Source of the DNA: Taeniopygia guttata
Lineage: Eukaryota > Chordata > Aves > Passeriformes > Estrildidae
Reading direction: 5' to 3'
Length of the DNA: 64,000 nt
Assembly (NCBI RefSeq): GCF_048771995.1
Contig: NC_133028.1
Span: forward strand, 1,766,001 to 1,830,000
Shown here one piece after another: positions 41,393 through 56,300 of this stretch (position 1 is the first letter of the stretch; every line of letters begins with the position of its first letter). The notes under the pieces were generated by a model. The model was not told the DNA's origin. It saw only the letters and a program-made list of their open reading frames with translations, and ran no database searches. A program made the position numbers and the translations under genes.

Positions 41393-44300
41393 GTGAGTGG
41401 CTTTCCCAGATTATTCCCTAAACGTGTGTACTCGGCACCTTTTCCTGCCGCTGATTGTTTTCCCTGGGAATTCTGTGGATTGGGATGCTGGTCGCCAAGT
41501 TTGAGTGTTGGGAATGGTGCTAGAAATGATTGTAACGGCGTGTTCTGCTCCCAGTTGCATTTCAGAGTTGCTTTATGTGTTGATTTTTATTTTCTTTAGT
41601 GTTGAAGTGATTTCTGTCTTTGCAGCGGGTTTCAAACAACAAAACCTCAAGCAGCAGAGTGAAATATTAATATCGTGTGTGGGGGACTCAAATCATGTCT
41701 GGGGGTGGCTGAGATGTCTGTGTGTTCATTCCCTCCCCTCCTCCTCCTCCAAAACTCTGCCTGAAAACAAGAGAGCCCATTTAGAACCTGAAATTTCATC
41801 TTCCAAATCAGCTCTGTGTGTGACAACGCTGAATATTCCAGAGGATGGCTCGGGGCGACGCGGAAAATGCGTCCATTCATCCTGCTGGGCTTTCGGCCTT
41901 GGAGGAAATCACAGTTCCAGCTTTGAAGGAAAAAATAAAGGGAGAAAATGGTGGATATTGGGAGATAAAAAATGTTTTGGAAGTTGTGGGTTTTCTTGGA
42001 AAAGCCCAAGGTTTGAGGTGTCAGAAATGTGGGAGAACGTGATATGAAAAACAAACAGAGTAATTAATTAATAATTATTTAATGTGTTTGAATTGCAAAG
42101 TGTGGAGAGGACGTGGGGGAGGGATTTTTGTAATTTGGCAAAATCCTGGAGATTTTAGGCTCTGTTTGCTATGAATTAAAAATCTGGCTGAAAATGGGGA
42201 CGGCTTTGTTAGGGAAAACCAAACAGAAATTCCCAAACCCTTTCCCCCAAGAAGCGCTGAGGGTCATGGAGATGGGCAACTGGAAGTGGGAAGGATGATT
42301 TAAAATAAAAATGGGTAAAATTGAACAGGAAAACAAAAGTCGGGGGGTGTTAACAAAGGAAAAAAACTATTTTGGAAAAAGGAATTAATTTAGATGGGAA
42401 TTCTTCTCTCATTTAAGGAGGGAAATGTCACTAAAAATCTGTTGACAAATTAGCTCTGGCTGAGGGTTTTGGGGTGGACTGAAGGTGGTGAGATCTTGTC
42501 CCAGTGGCACTGCGGTGGGATGTGTTCCCAGGAATGCTGATCCTACTGCAGCCTCCCAAATCTGCTCCCTGTCCTTCAGCTCTGGCCCAGATTCGCTTCC
42601 TTTGGGAAGCGTTGGGTGTTTGTCTCCCAGGGACACAGGAGACCTCCCAGGTGCAGAAGAACCCACAAGAGTTCGGGAGCTTTTATCCCAGAAATAAAAC
42701 TTGGATGGAGAAATGTCCAGCTGGTGCATCCATGAATTGCAGAGATCGACGAATTCCTCTCAGTTCCAGCTCTGCAGTTCGGCGAATCCGGTCAGTTTTG
42801 GGAGGTTGGAGATGACTTGGACATTCCAGGTTTGTCTTCCCAACCATTCCCTGTCCCGTTGTGGGAGAGCTGGATGGGACCTCAGGTTGGAAGAGCCACC
42901 AGATCTGGTGATTCCCAAGGATTTCAGACATTTGATGCTGTCCCACGTAGCCTCGCTGTCCCTGGCCTGGAGAAATGGATTTCATGGATGGAGCGCTCGG
43001 GACTGGATGGTGGCACCTGGAGTTGTCACCAGCTCCGTGCCCAGGTGGGACCAGCTGCCCTGGGATTGGGATCGGCGCCGTTCAACGTCTCCATCGGTGA
43101 CATGGACACCGGGATCGGTCACCCTTGGCACGGTGAAGGTGACACCGAGCTCTGCACTGGGATCACACCTGGAGAGGTGGGACCATCCCAACATCGTGAG
43201 GCTCAGCGAGGGCAGGAGCTCCTGGGCAGGACAATCCCGGCGCAGATCCGAGATGGGAAGAGAACGATTGGAGCAGCCCTGGGAGAAGGATTTGGGGTGT
43301 CATGGATGGGAAGCTCCGAACGTCCCTGACGGATCCCTGTGCCCTGGGCTGATCCCACAGTGTGGGCAGCAGGAAAGGTGGGAATTCTGCCCAGGTGAGA
43401 CCCCACCTGCAGAGCTTTGGGGCAACGTCAGGAGGACCTGGAGCTGCTGGAGCAAATCCAGAGGTGGCCATGGAGCTGCTCTGGAGCCAGGTTGGGAAAA
43501 GTGGGAATGTTCTCCTGGAGAAGGGAAAATTCCAGGGAATGCTCAGAGTCCCTGAAGGGGATCCAGGAGAGCTGGAGAGGAACTGGGGACAAGGACAGAG
43601 GGACAGGAGCCAGGGAATGGCTCCCACTGGGAAAGGGGAGATTGGGCTGGGATCTTGGCAAGGAATTGCTGGCTGGGAGGGTGGGGAGGGGCTGGGCTGG
43701 AATTCCCAGAGAAGCTGTGGCTGCCCCTGGATCCCTGGAGTTCTTAAGGCCAGGTTGGATGGATTTGGATCCACCTGGGATTAGGGAAGGTGGTGGGAAT
43801 GGGGTGGGATTTAAGGTCCCTTCCAACCCAAACCATTCCAGGATTCCGGGATAACAAGACCCGACATCAGATGAAGATGAAGGTGCCTAACAAGGAAAAC
43901 ATTTTCTATCCCACGTTTGAAGACCCTGAAGACAAAATTCCAGTGATGGATTCCAAATTCAGGCTGTTGGTGCTGAGCACCCTTTTTCCATGGATTTTTC
44001 CATGGTTTTTCCATGGATTTTTTTAATCTCTTCTTGGATTAACTCATTTTGGATCCGACCACGCCGCATTGCCTATGGGAAGAGAATTGAATCAGCCATT
44101 GGATTATGAAACCCAGAGGTTCCCACCTGGATATGGAATATTCATCCAAACATCATTAGTCATGCCAAAACTCTGGAAGCTGAATTTTCCCTGGAAAAAA
44201 ATCCTCCTGGGTGTTTTTTTTTACACATTTGTGATACATTTTAATGTTTTGGTTTTTGGTTGTTTTTTTGTTTTTTTTTTTTGGTTCAGAAGCTACAGTT

Positions 44301-47300
44301 TTGGTATTTCCCACCTGCATCCAGAATTTTTTATGGAAAATGGATCGTCTTCATGTTTCAAGCAGGCAGGTCCAAAATGTTGGGAATTTATGGAAAAAAT
44401 GGTGGAAATTTGTGGAGATTTCCGTGGAAGGTGGGGTTGGGGCAGCACCAGAATTTGATGGATTTGGCCTCATTTTGATTTTGGGCAGGAAGGGATGTGG
44501 TGAGAGGTTGGACTCTGATCTTCAGGAACGTTCCTGTGGGATCCTCAGGGTTGGCTCTAAGGAGGTGCAACCACACCAAGGTGGATTTTTGGGCATTAAA
44601 ATCAGAATTTGAGGCAAAAATTGATGCTTGGGCTAGGTATTCCCAAAAATCTTTGTGTCCTGGATCTTTTTTTAGGCAAAATTCGCAGTTCTGCTCTGGG
44701 GTGGGCGGAATCTGGCCCCCTGCTGTTCCCTTTTAATTCTAATTTCCCAAATCCTCAAAATCTCAAAGAATTTTATGGATATTCTATGGAGCAGTTTCGT
44801 TTTCCGCTCAGAATCGCGTCCTGTTGGAATAACAAAGCGGAATTTGTGGGATTCCTCCTTCTCCAAACACTTCACCTCTTGGATGGAGCAGATTTCTTGG
44901 AGTAACAACGATTCCTTCATCCTCACTCCCATCACATCTGGAATGAAGTGGATTTGAAGCATTCCCAGCACGAGGGATGGGATTGATCCTTATTTTTATC
45001 CAGTTTTATTCCCTAAATCCATTCAAAGTTGGGGGTGACGCCTCCTTGGACCTCGAATCTGGGAAATCCTTGGACTTTTCAGTTTTCCATGAAGATTTGC
45101 ACTTGGAATTCCTTTATTGGACACTTTGCTCCATCACCTTCTGCTTCCAGGATTTCTTGGTGGTGATCCATGAGTGAGAGGAGGGTGGGGATGGAATTAG
45201 GGAAGGTGGGAATGGAGGAGTTTGGATGGAATTTTTCCTCTCACTGAGATTTGATGGGAAGGGATCCTGTACTTTTAAGGGAAGGATTTCTTTGGATCCC
45301 TGGAAAAATCATGGCTGCTCCATCCCTGGAATGTCCAAATCCAGGTTGGATGGGGCTTGGAGCAACTTGGGATGATCTTTAGGTTCCCTTCCTACCCAGC
45401 CATTCCATGATGATTCCATGGGCAGTGGAATATTCCCAAAGAGTGGGAAGGGCCAGGAATGAGACAAAAAGGAGAAAAATCCATAAATCCAGCAGGGTTT
45501 GGATTCTGTGGCCGGTGGAATATTCCCAAAGAGTGGGAAAATCCAGGAATGAGACAAAAAGGAGGAAAATCCATAAATCCAGATGTTTTTGGCTGGTGAG
45601 GACCTGGCAAGGGGAAGGAGATGCCCAAAAGTCTTGGATCAGCAGCTGGAAGGATTTGGGAGCCAAAACCCCTCCTTTGCACCATGGAATTGGAATTCTG
45701 GGAGCCAAATTCCCTCTGGCACCATGGATTTGGAATTCTAGGAGCCAAATTCCCTCTTCATTCACACCAGATTTTCCTTGAGGAACAGCTTTGGTTTATC
45801 CTGGTTAAATTCAAACCTGGAAAAATCCAGATCCTTGGGAATGGGATTGCTTAGGGATAGCCTGGAATTAGGGAAAAGCAGCTTGGAATGCTGAAATTGC
45901 TGCTTTATCCTCATGGGAATTATTCCATCATCCTGGTTCTTCAGGTCCATTATTTAATTATAATTATTCCATATTTGGTTGGATTTCATGCTGTAAGAGC
46001 AGCCAGAAGTTGATTTTTTGTTTTTCCCCAAGGATATTTAATAATTATCATTGGTGATGTTCCACTTTGAAGAATTCCAGAGTTTCCAAGAATTTCCAGA
46101 GTTTTCCTGCCTCCTTTTTTTTCCCAGCTCCCTGTTAAACCCGAATTTAGGGGTTTTTATGTGGCATTAAATCCTGTTTTTATCAGATTTTTTAAACGAT
46201 AAACGAGTGTGAAAAACATCCCGAGGCTCTGGAGCGACCTTTGAGCTGTGACATGATGGGAAGTGAAGATTCCCAGAGCTCCAGGCACGGAAATTCCGGG
46301 CTGGGAATGAGATTGGATGTGAAGATGGCACATTTGGAGGGAGCTGGAATTGCTCACGGATGTGACAGCAAATCGTGGATTTCTTCCCTTTCATTCTGAT
46401 TTTTTTGGAGCAGCCTGTGGTGATCCACGTGCTGCTGCCATCCCCAGCGTGGGGGTGGGTTAATTGATGAATTAATTGATTTAATTAATGGGTTGAATTA
46501 ATTAATTTAATCAATTCATTGAGTTAATTGATTTAATTGAGGTTTTTGCTCTGGAGCATTGATAATCGGCTTTTAACCTCCTGCCTGAATTCCATGGAAA
46601 TTTGACTTTTCCGAGGTAAAAACGGGCTGGGAAATGCAGCCCCGAGGGATGGGGATGATCCCGGACTTTTCCACCTGATCCCGCTTTTCCCAATGTTCCT
46701 TTTCCCCCCAGGATTGGATCCTGCACCAGAACAACCCCGCACACCTCGAGAGCTGCCGCAGGCTGCGCCAACAGTAAGGGACGCGCTGGGGATCCATTGG
46801 GAATGTCCTGGGGATCCGCTGGGGATCCATTGGGAATATCCCGGGGATCCATTGGGAATATAATGGGGATCCATTGGGAATCCCTTGGGAAACCACTGGG
46901 GATCCATTGGGAAAACACTGGAGATCCATTGGGAATCCATTTGGGATCCATTGGGGAGATGCTGGGAGTCCATTGGGAATCTGGGGATCCATGAGGAATG
47001 AATTGAGGATCCATTGGGAACCCATTGGGGATCCATTGGGAATCTGCTGGGAATCCAGTAAAACTCCATTGGGGATCAATTGGGAAACCACTGGGAATGC
47101 ATTGGAAATCCAATGGGGATCCACTGGGAACCCATTGGGAAACCACTGGTGATCTTTTGGGAATCTGCTAGGAATCCATTTGGAATCTGCAGATGATCCA
47201 CTGGGGATCCCTTGGGGATCTGCTGGGAATGCATTGGAAATGCATTCCATTTGGAACCCATTGGGGATACATTTGGGATCCACTGGGGATCCATTGGGAA

Positions 47301-50300
47301 TCCACTGGGAATGTATTGGAAATCCTCCAGGGATCCATTGGGAACCCATTGAGGATCCACTGGAAATCCATCTGGGATCTACTGGGGATCCATTGTGACT
47401 CCCACTGGGAACCTACTGGGGATCCACTGGGAACCCATTGAGAATCTGCTGGGACTCCATTAGGAATCTTATGTGGAACCCACTGGGAACCCATTGGGGA
47501 TCCACGGGGATCATGGAATGCTGGGGAAGGACCTTAAATCCCAACAATTCCAACCCCATCCATGGGCAGGGACACCTCCCACCATCCCAGGTGGATCCAA
47601 CCCCAAAGTCCAGCCTGGCCTTGGACATTCCCAGGGATCCAGGGATTCTCTGGGAATTCCAGCCCAGCCAGGAATTCCTTGCCAAGATCCCAGCCCAAGC
47701 TCCCCTTTCCCACTGGGAGCCATTCCCTGGCTCCTGTCCCTCTGTCCCTTGTCCCCAGTCCCTCTCCAGCTCTCCTGGAGCCCCTTCAGGGGCTCTGAGC
47801 ATTCCCTGGATTTTTCCCTTCTCCAGGGGAACATTCCCTGTTTCCCCAGGCTGGCTCCAGAGCAGAATCCTGGATTTTTCCCTAAATCCCATCCATTCCC
47901 ACCTTCCCTTATCCCAGGTTGCTCCAAGCCCTGCCCAATCCAGCCTTGGACATTCCCAGGGATTTGGGGCAGCTCCAAATTTCCCTGGATTCTCCCCCCA
48001 TCCCAAGAAAAGCTTTGGGATTTCCAACCTGAATTCCCTTTGGAATCCCTCAGAGTTTTCTCTGGAATTTTCCATTCTCCACTTCCCAGAGCCGAGGGAT
48101 TTCAAAATCCTGGAATGATTTGGGATGGGAGGAACCCTAAATTCCCATTATCCCAATTCCCATCCAACCCCTCTTGCATGAACAAAAATCAACATTTGTC
48201 ACTTTTGGGATCCCAAATGGGAATTTTTATCTGGAAAAATCCCTGTTTCTTTTCTGGGAATTTTGGCTTTTCTGCTGACATTTTTCCCTTTGTCATCGAC
48301 AGATATCCCGAGTGGAATCCTGAGGCTCACTCCTCCAACAGGTACCTTGTGATTTTAATTCCTTTAATTACTAATTAATTAATTAATTTTAACCAATTAT
48401 TTTCCCTGATTTGCCTTCCCCAACCCCTCTCCATGAGGTCACATTTTTGTTATAAAATTTAAGGGCTTTTTATGGGTTTTTGACCCAAATTCCACAGAAT
48501 TTCTCCAACAGTTTGGGTTGGAGGGACCTTAAATTCCACATATTTTTATCCAGGCATTTTCCAGTTTTATCAAATTTTTTCCAGTTTAATCCAGTTTTTC
48601 CATTTCTTCTGTTTTTTTCCCCTTTTCCAGTTTATCCAGATTAGTCCAGTTTTGTCCATTTTTTCCAGTTTTATCCAATTTTTTCCATCTTACTCAATTT
48701 TTTCCATTTTCCCGTTTTTTTCCCAGTTGTTGCAATTTAATCCACATTGGTCCAATTTAGTCCATTTTTATCCAGTTTAATCCAGTTTTGTCCATTTTTT
48801 TCCCCAGTTTTATCCATTTCCCGGTTTAGTTGTGTTTTATTTAGTTTTATCCCTTTTATTCCAGTTTAATCCATTATTTTTACATTTTTTCCAGTTTAAT
48901 CCAGACTTTTTTCAGGTTTTTTTTCCAGTTTAATCCAGATTTTTTTCAGGTTTTTTTCCAGTTTAATCCAGATTTTTTTCAGTTTTGTTCATTTTTCCCA
49001 GTTTTTTCCCTTTTTTCTCATTTCTTCCTTTCCCCAGAAATCTCACATCTCCCTTTTCCCAAATTCTCCTTTTCTTCGAAATCCCATTTCTCCTTTTTCC
49101 AAATTCCTGGTTTTCCCAAATCCCCCTTTTCCCAAGAATCTCATTTCCCCTTTTTCCCAAATCCCCCTTTTCCCAGATCCCCATTTCCACCTTTTTCCAG
49201 AAATCTCATGTTTCCCCTTTCCCAAATTTCTGTTTTCCCAAATCCCCATTTCTCCCTTTTCCCAAAAATCTCACATCCCCCTTTCCCCCAATCCCTATTT
49301 TCCCCAATCCCATATTCTGTTTCCCCAATCCCATTCCCCTTTTCCCCAGTCCCCTTTCCTCAATCCCCCTTTTCCCATATTCTCTTTCCCCAATCCCCTC
49401 TCCCCAATCCCATATTCAATTTTGCCAATCCCCATTTCCCCAATCCCATATCCCCTTACCCCAATCCCCTTTCCCCCATTCCTTTTCCCCAATCCCATAT
49501 TCCCTTTCTCCAATCCTTTTTCCCCTTTCCCCAATCCCATATTCCTTTTCCCCAGTCTCCTTTCCCATTTCCCTGATCCCCTTTCCCCAAATCCCCTTTC
49601 CCCCAGTTCCCATCCCCTTTCCCCCATATCCCCAATCCCATATCCCCAATTCCAATCCCCTTTTCCACGATCCCATTCCCCTATCCCCTATCCCCAATCC
49701 CCCTTTTCCCAATCCTACATTCCCTTTCCCCATTCCCCAATCCCCAATCTCATATACCTGATCCCATATTCCCTTCCCCCAAACCCATATCCCCGACCCC
49801 ATATCCCCAACCCCATATCCCCAACCCCATATCCCCATTCCCCATTTCCAAATCCCACATTCCCTTTCCCCATTCCCCAGTCCCACATTCTGTTTCCCCA
49901 ACTCCAAATCCCATCTCCCCAATCCCCATCCCATATCCCCATTCTCCTTTCCCAATCACATATTCCCTTTCCCCATATCCCCAATCCCCACTCCCCAATC
50001 CCATACCCCAAACCCCATATTACCTTTCCCCTCTTCCCAGTCCCACATTCCCTTTCCCCGACCCCATATCCCCAACCCCCATATCCCCATTCTCCTTTCC
50101 CAGTCCCATATTCCCTTTCCCCATTCCCCAATCCCGTTTCCCCAATTCCACATTCTGTTTCCCCAGCTCCATATCCCATATCCCCAATCCCCATCCCATA
50201 TCCCCATTCTCCTTTCCCAATCGCATATTCCCTTTCCCCATATCCCCAGTCCCATATCCCCAATCCCATATCCCCAATCCCCACTCCCCAATCCCATATA

Positions 50301-53300
50301 CCCAATCCCATACCCCAAATCCCGTATTACCTTTCCCCTCTCCCCAGTCCTACATTCCCTTTCCCCGACCCCATATCCCCAATCCCATACCCCAGACCCC
50401 CTTTCCCAATCCCATATTCCCTTTCCCCATTCCCCAATCCCATTCCTCAACCCCATATCCCATATCCCCAATCCCCATCCCATACTCCCATTCTCCTTTC
50501 CTAATCACATATTCCCTTTCCCCATTCCCCAATCCCATATCCCCAATCCCACATTCTGTTTCCCCAACTCCATATCCCATATCCCATATCCCCAATCCCC
50601 ATCCCATATCCCCATTCTCCTTTCCTAATCGCGTATTCCCCACTCCCCAATCCCATATCCCCAATCCCATATACCCAATCCCATACCCCAAATCCCGTAT
50701 TACCTTTCCCCTCTCCCCAGCCCCACATTCCCTTTCCCTGACCCCATATCCCGAATCCCATACCCCAGACCCCCTTTCCCAATCCCATATTCCCTTTCCC
50801 CATTCCCCAATCCCACATTCTGTTTCCCCAACTCCATATCCCATATCCCCAATCCCCATCCCATATCCCCATTCTCCTTTCCCAATCGCATATTCCCTTT
50901 CCCCATATCCCCAAATCCCCCCTCCCCAATCCCATATCCCAAATCCTGTATTACCTTTCCCCTCTCCCCAGTCCCACATTCCCTTTCCCCGACCCCATAT
51001 CCCCAACCCCATATCCCCAATCCCACATTCTGTTTCCCCAACTCCATATCCCCAATCCCCATCCCATATCCCCATTCTCCTTTCCCAATCACATATTCCC
51101 TTTCCCCATATCCCCAATCCCCACTCCCCAATCCCATGTACCCAATCCCATACCCCAAATCCCGTATTACCTTTCCCCTCTCCCCAGCCCCACATTCCCT
51201 ATCCCCAACCCCATATCCCCATTCCCCTTTCCCAGTCCCATATTCCCTTTCCCCATTCCCTAATCCCATATCCCCAATCCCACATTCTGTTTTTCGAACT
51301 CCATATCCCCAATCCCCATCCCATACCCCCATTCTCCTTTCATATTCACATATTCCCTTTCCACATTTCCAAATCCCATATCCCCAATCCCCACTCCCCA
51401 ATCCCATATACCCAATCCCATATACCCAAATCCCGTATTACCTTTCCCCTCTCCCCAGTCCCACATTCCCTTTCCCCGACCCCATATCCCCAACCCCACA
51501 CCCCAGACCCCCCTTATCTCCCCGTTCCCGTTGCCGCTGTCTGACGGTGTCGGTGGCCCCGCAGGCACGGCGCGGACCGCAAGGAGAACCGCACGCCGCG
51601 CCGCCGCTCGGGTTCGTGCAGCCCGAGCCGCTGGTCCCCGTCCCGCCGCTGCCCCGCGGGCCCCGCGCGCCGCCGCCGCTCCCGGTCCCGCAGCCCCGGG
51701 CGGCCCCGGCGGCCGCGCTCCCGCAGCCCGCGGCACCCGCCGCGCCCGCGCTCCCGCTCCCGGCCCCGCTCCCGCAGCCGCTCCCGCTCCCCGCAGCGGC
51801 CCCGCGCCGCCCCCCGCGGCAGCCCCCGGCCACGGAGATCGCCCAGCGCCGCCCGCAGGCCCGGCCGCGCCCCGCAAGGTGACTGCCAGCAGGGGAACCG
51901 GGAACCGGGGCGGGGGAACACCGGGAAATGCGGGAACACCGGGGACCGGGAAATGGGAACCGGGAACTGCGGGAACCGAGAACTGCGGGAACCCCGGGAA
52001 GTGCGGGAACTGCGGGGACCGGGAAATGGGAAACAGGAATCACGGGAACCGGGAACTGCGGGAACCCCGGGAAATGGGAACCGGGAAGTGCGGGAACCGG
52101 GAAATGGGAACCGGGAACCGGGAAATGGCTACTGGGAAGTGCGGGAACCCCAGGAAGTGCGGGAACTGGGAAATGTGGGAACTGCGGGAACCGGGAAATG
52201 GGAACCGGGAATTGTGGGAACCCCAGGAAATGGGAACCGGGAAATGCGGGGACCAGGAAATGCGGGAACCGGGAAATGGGAAACAGGAATCACGGGAACC
52301 GGGAAATGCAGGAACCCCAGGAACTGCGGGGGGCAAAAACCGGGAAATGCAGGAACCGGGAAATGGGAACCGGGAACTGCGGGGACCGGGAAATGGGAAC
52401 CGGGAACTGCGGGAACTGGGAAATGGGAACCGGGAATCACGGGAACCGGGAAATGCAGGAACCCCGGGAACTGCGGGGGGCGGGAACCGGGAAATGGGAA
52501 CCAGGAACTGCAGGGTCCGGGAAATGCGGGAACCGGGAAATGGGAAACGGGAATCACGGGAACCAGGAAATGCAGGAACCCCGGGAACTGCGGGGGCCGG
52601 GAAATGGGAACTGGGAAGTGCGGGAACCAGGAAATGGGAACCGGGAAATGCGGGAACTGCAGGAACCGGGAAATGCGGGAACTGCGGGAACCGGGAAATG
52701 AGAACTGGGAACTGCGGGAACCCCGGGAAGTACGGGAAACGGGAAATGCGGGAGGCGGGAACCGCGGGAAGTGCGGGAAATGGGAATTGCAGGAACCACG
52801 GGAACTAGGAAATGCGGGAACCCCGGGAACTGCGGGAACCGGGAACTGCGGGAATCGCAGGAAATGCGGGAACTGTGGGGACCGGGAAGTGGGAACCGGG
52901 AATTGCGGGAACCCCGGGAAGTACGGGAAACAGGAATCACGGGAACCGGGAATTGTGGCGGGCGGGAAGTGTGGGAAATGGGAATTGCGGGAACCACGGG
53001 AAATGGGAACCGGGAACTGCAGAAACCAGGAATTGCGGAAACCCCGGGAACCGGGAGGCAGAAACAGGGGGAACACCGGGAACCCCGGGAACCTGGAAAC
53101 GTGGGAGGCACGGGAGAGTCCCAGAGGGAATTTCGGCTATTCAGGAGGGTTCCCCAAGGGAATTTCGGGAATTCAGGGGGATTCCCAACGGTTTTTGTCA
53201 CCCCCAAAGGGAATTTTGGGAATTCACGGGGATTCCTGGCAGGAATTTTGGGAATTAAGGGGGATTCCCAAAGGGTTCTGTCATGCCCAAAGGGAATTTT

Positions 53301-56300
53301 GGGAATGCTCAGTGGGATTCCCGATGGGAATTTTGGGAATGCTCAGTGGGATTCCCAATGGGAATTTTGAGAATGCTCAGTGCAATTCCCAAAGGAATTT
53401 TTTTGAATGTTCAGTGCAATTCCCCATGGGAATTTTGGGAATGTTCTGTGGGATTCCCAAAGGAAATTTTGGGACTGCTCAGTGCAATTCCCGATGGGAA
53501 TTTTGGAAATGCTCAGTGCAATTCCCAGTGGAAATTTTGGGAATGTTCTGTGGAAATCCCAATGTTTTTTCACCCATAATTGGAATTTTGGGACTGCTCA
53601 GTGCAATTCCCAATGGGAATTTTGGGAATGCTCCGTGGAAATCCCAAAGGTTTTTCCCCCCAGTGGGAATTTTGGGATTCCCAGGATTTTTTTAGGGATA
53701 AATGGAAATAATTTGGGAATTCTCTGACCAATAACCGCCCTGTGGGTTCTCTGCAGCCGTGCAGCAGCCAGGCATTAATTAAGGACTAATTAAAGACTAA
53801 TTAAGGACTAAATAAAGCAGCCCAGGAAGGCTCTGAGCCCGTAAGTACTGGAGGCTCAGAGTCCCAAACAATTCCCAGAAAATTCCCAAATAATTCAAAA
53901 AACATTTTAATAATTTTTTAAAAATCCTTTTTTTTCCGCAAAAAATTCACATTTCCCCAAAACAAAATCCTTTTTTCCTCCCAAAATTCCCTCCCAAAAT
54001 TTCCATTTTTCCCCAAAAAAATTCCCAAAAAAACTGTATTTTTCCCAAAATCTAAAAAAAGTTCTTTCTTTAATTCCCAAAAAAATTCCATTTTTTTTCT
54101 TCCAAAATTCCCTTTTTTTTTGCCCCAAAAATTCCCATTTTTCCCTCCTAATATTCCCAGAAAATCTCCCCAAAACTCCCATTTGTTCCCCAAAAAATCC
54201 ACCCCAAAAATTCCTTTTTGTCCCAAAATCCCCCCAAAATATCGTGTAAAAATTTTTAAAAATCCCATTTTTAGTCCCAAAAATCCCCCTAAAAATTCCC
54301 ATTTTTTCCCCCCAAAAATTTCCAGAAAATCCTCCCAAAATCTCCCATTTTCCCCCTAAAAATTCCTATTTCCCCCCCTCCCAAAAAAATTATATAAAAT
54401 TCTCTTTTTTTCCCTCCAAACCTCCCAAAAATTTCCCATTTATTAGTCCCAAAAATCCCTCCAAAAATTCCCTTTTTTTCCCCACCCAGTGTGGGTTCCC
54501 GTTGTTCCCTCTGGCAGCCGCAGTCGGGGCCACGCCGTGCTGGTAGCCCCCAAAATCCAAAAGAATTCGCATTTTTTCCCCAAAAGAATTCCCATTTTTC
54601 CCTAAAAATTCCCTTTCCCCCCCAAAAAATCCCATTTTCCCCCATAAATTCTTATTTTTCGCCCAAAATTCCCACTGTTTCCCCACCCAACTGTGGGTCC
54701 GGTTGTTCCCTCAGGCAGCCGCAGCCGGGGCCGGGCCACTCTGGAGGCCCCCAAATCAAAAAAAAGTCGCACTTTCCCCCAAAAAATTCCCATTTCTCTC
54801 AAAAAATTTCCATTTTTTTCTCCCAAAATTCCCATTTTCCCCGAAAAATTCCCATTTTTTTTTCCCCCGAAAACCCCAAAACTCCCATTGTTTCCGCACC
54901 CAACGGCCAATTCCGTGGCCGCTGTTCCCTCAGGCAGCCGCAGCCGGGGCCGGGCCGCGCTGGTGGCTCCCAACATCCAAAAAAATTCCCATTTCTTCCC
55001 CAAAAAATTTCAATTTCTCTCAAAAAAATTCCCATTTTCCCTCCAAAATTCCCATTTTTCGCCCAAAATTCACATTGTTTCCGTACCCAACCGTGGCTTC
55101 CCATTGTTGCCGTTCTTCCCTCAGGCAGTCGCAGCCGCAAGCAGATGCGCTGGTGGCCCCCAACATCCAAAAAAATTCGCTTTTTTTACCGAAAAAATTC
55201 CCATATTCTCCCCAAAATTCCCATATTTTTCCCCAAAAAATTCCCGAAAACGTGTTTTTCTCCCAAAATTCTCATTGTTTCTGCACACAACCGTGGCTTC
55301 CTGTTGTTGCCGCTGTTCCGTCCCCTCGGGCAGCCGGGGCCGGGCTGTGCTGGAGGCCCCCAACATCCAAAAAAATTCGCTTTTTTTACCCAAAAAATTC
55401 CCATATTCTCCCCAAAATTCCCATATTTTTCCCCAAAAAATTCCCGAAAACCTGTTTTTCTCCCAAAATTCCCATTATTTCCTCACACAACCGTGGCTTC
55501 TCGTTGTCGCCGCTGTTCCGTCCCCTCGGGCAGCCGGGGCCGGGCCGCGCTGGTGGCCCCCAACATCCAAAAAAATCGCTTTTTTTACCCAAAAAAATCC
55601 CATATTCTCCCAAAAATTACCATATTTTTCCCCCAAAAATTCCCGAAAACCTGTTTTTCTCCCAAAATTCCCATTGTTTCCGCACACAACCGTGGCTTCC
55701 CGTTGTTGCCGTTCTTCCCTCAGGCAGTCGCGGCCGCAAGCAGCTGCGCTGGTGGCCCCCAACATCCAAAAAAATTCGCTTTTTTTACCCAAAAATTTCC
55801 CATATTCTCCCCAAAATTCCCATATTTTTCCCCAAAAAATTCCCGAAAACCTGTTTTTCTCCCAAAATTCCCATTGTTTCCGCACACAACCGTGGCTTCC
55901 CGTTGTTGCCGCTGTTCCGTCCCCTCGGGCAGCCGGGGCCGGGCCGCGGTGGTGGCCCCCAACAGCCAAAAAAATTCGCTTTTTTTACGCAAAAAATTCC
56001 CATATTCTCCCCAAAATTCCCATATTTTTCCCCAAAAAATTCCCGAAAACTTGTTTTTCTCCCAAAATTCCCATTGTTTCCGCACACAACCGTGGCTTCC
56101 CGCTGTTCCGTCCCCTCGGGCAGCCGGGGCCGGGCCGCGCTGGTGGCTCCCAAATCCAAAGAAATTCGCATTTTTCCCCAAAAAAATTTCAATTTCTCTC
56201 AAAAAAAATCCCATTTTCCCTCCAAAATTCCCATTTTTCGCCCAAAATTCCCATTGTTTCCGCACACAACCGTGGCTTCCCGTTGTTCCGTCCCCTCGGG

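Noticed and set aside
33311-48302. Endogenous retrovirus or LTR element in the ZNF638 introns
   Set aside because: No paired terminal repeats or viral protein segments were recognised; the dispersed repeats seen are CR1 LINE pieces.
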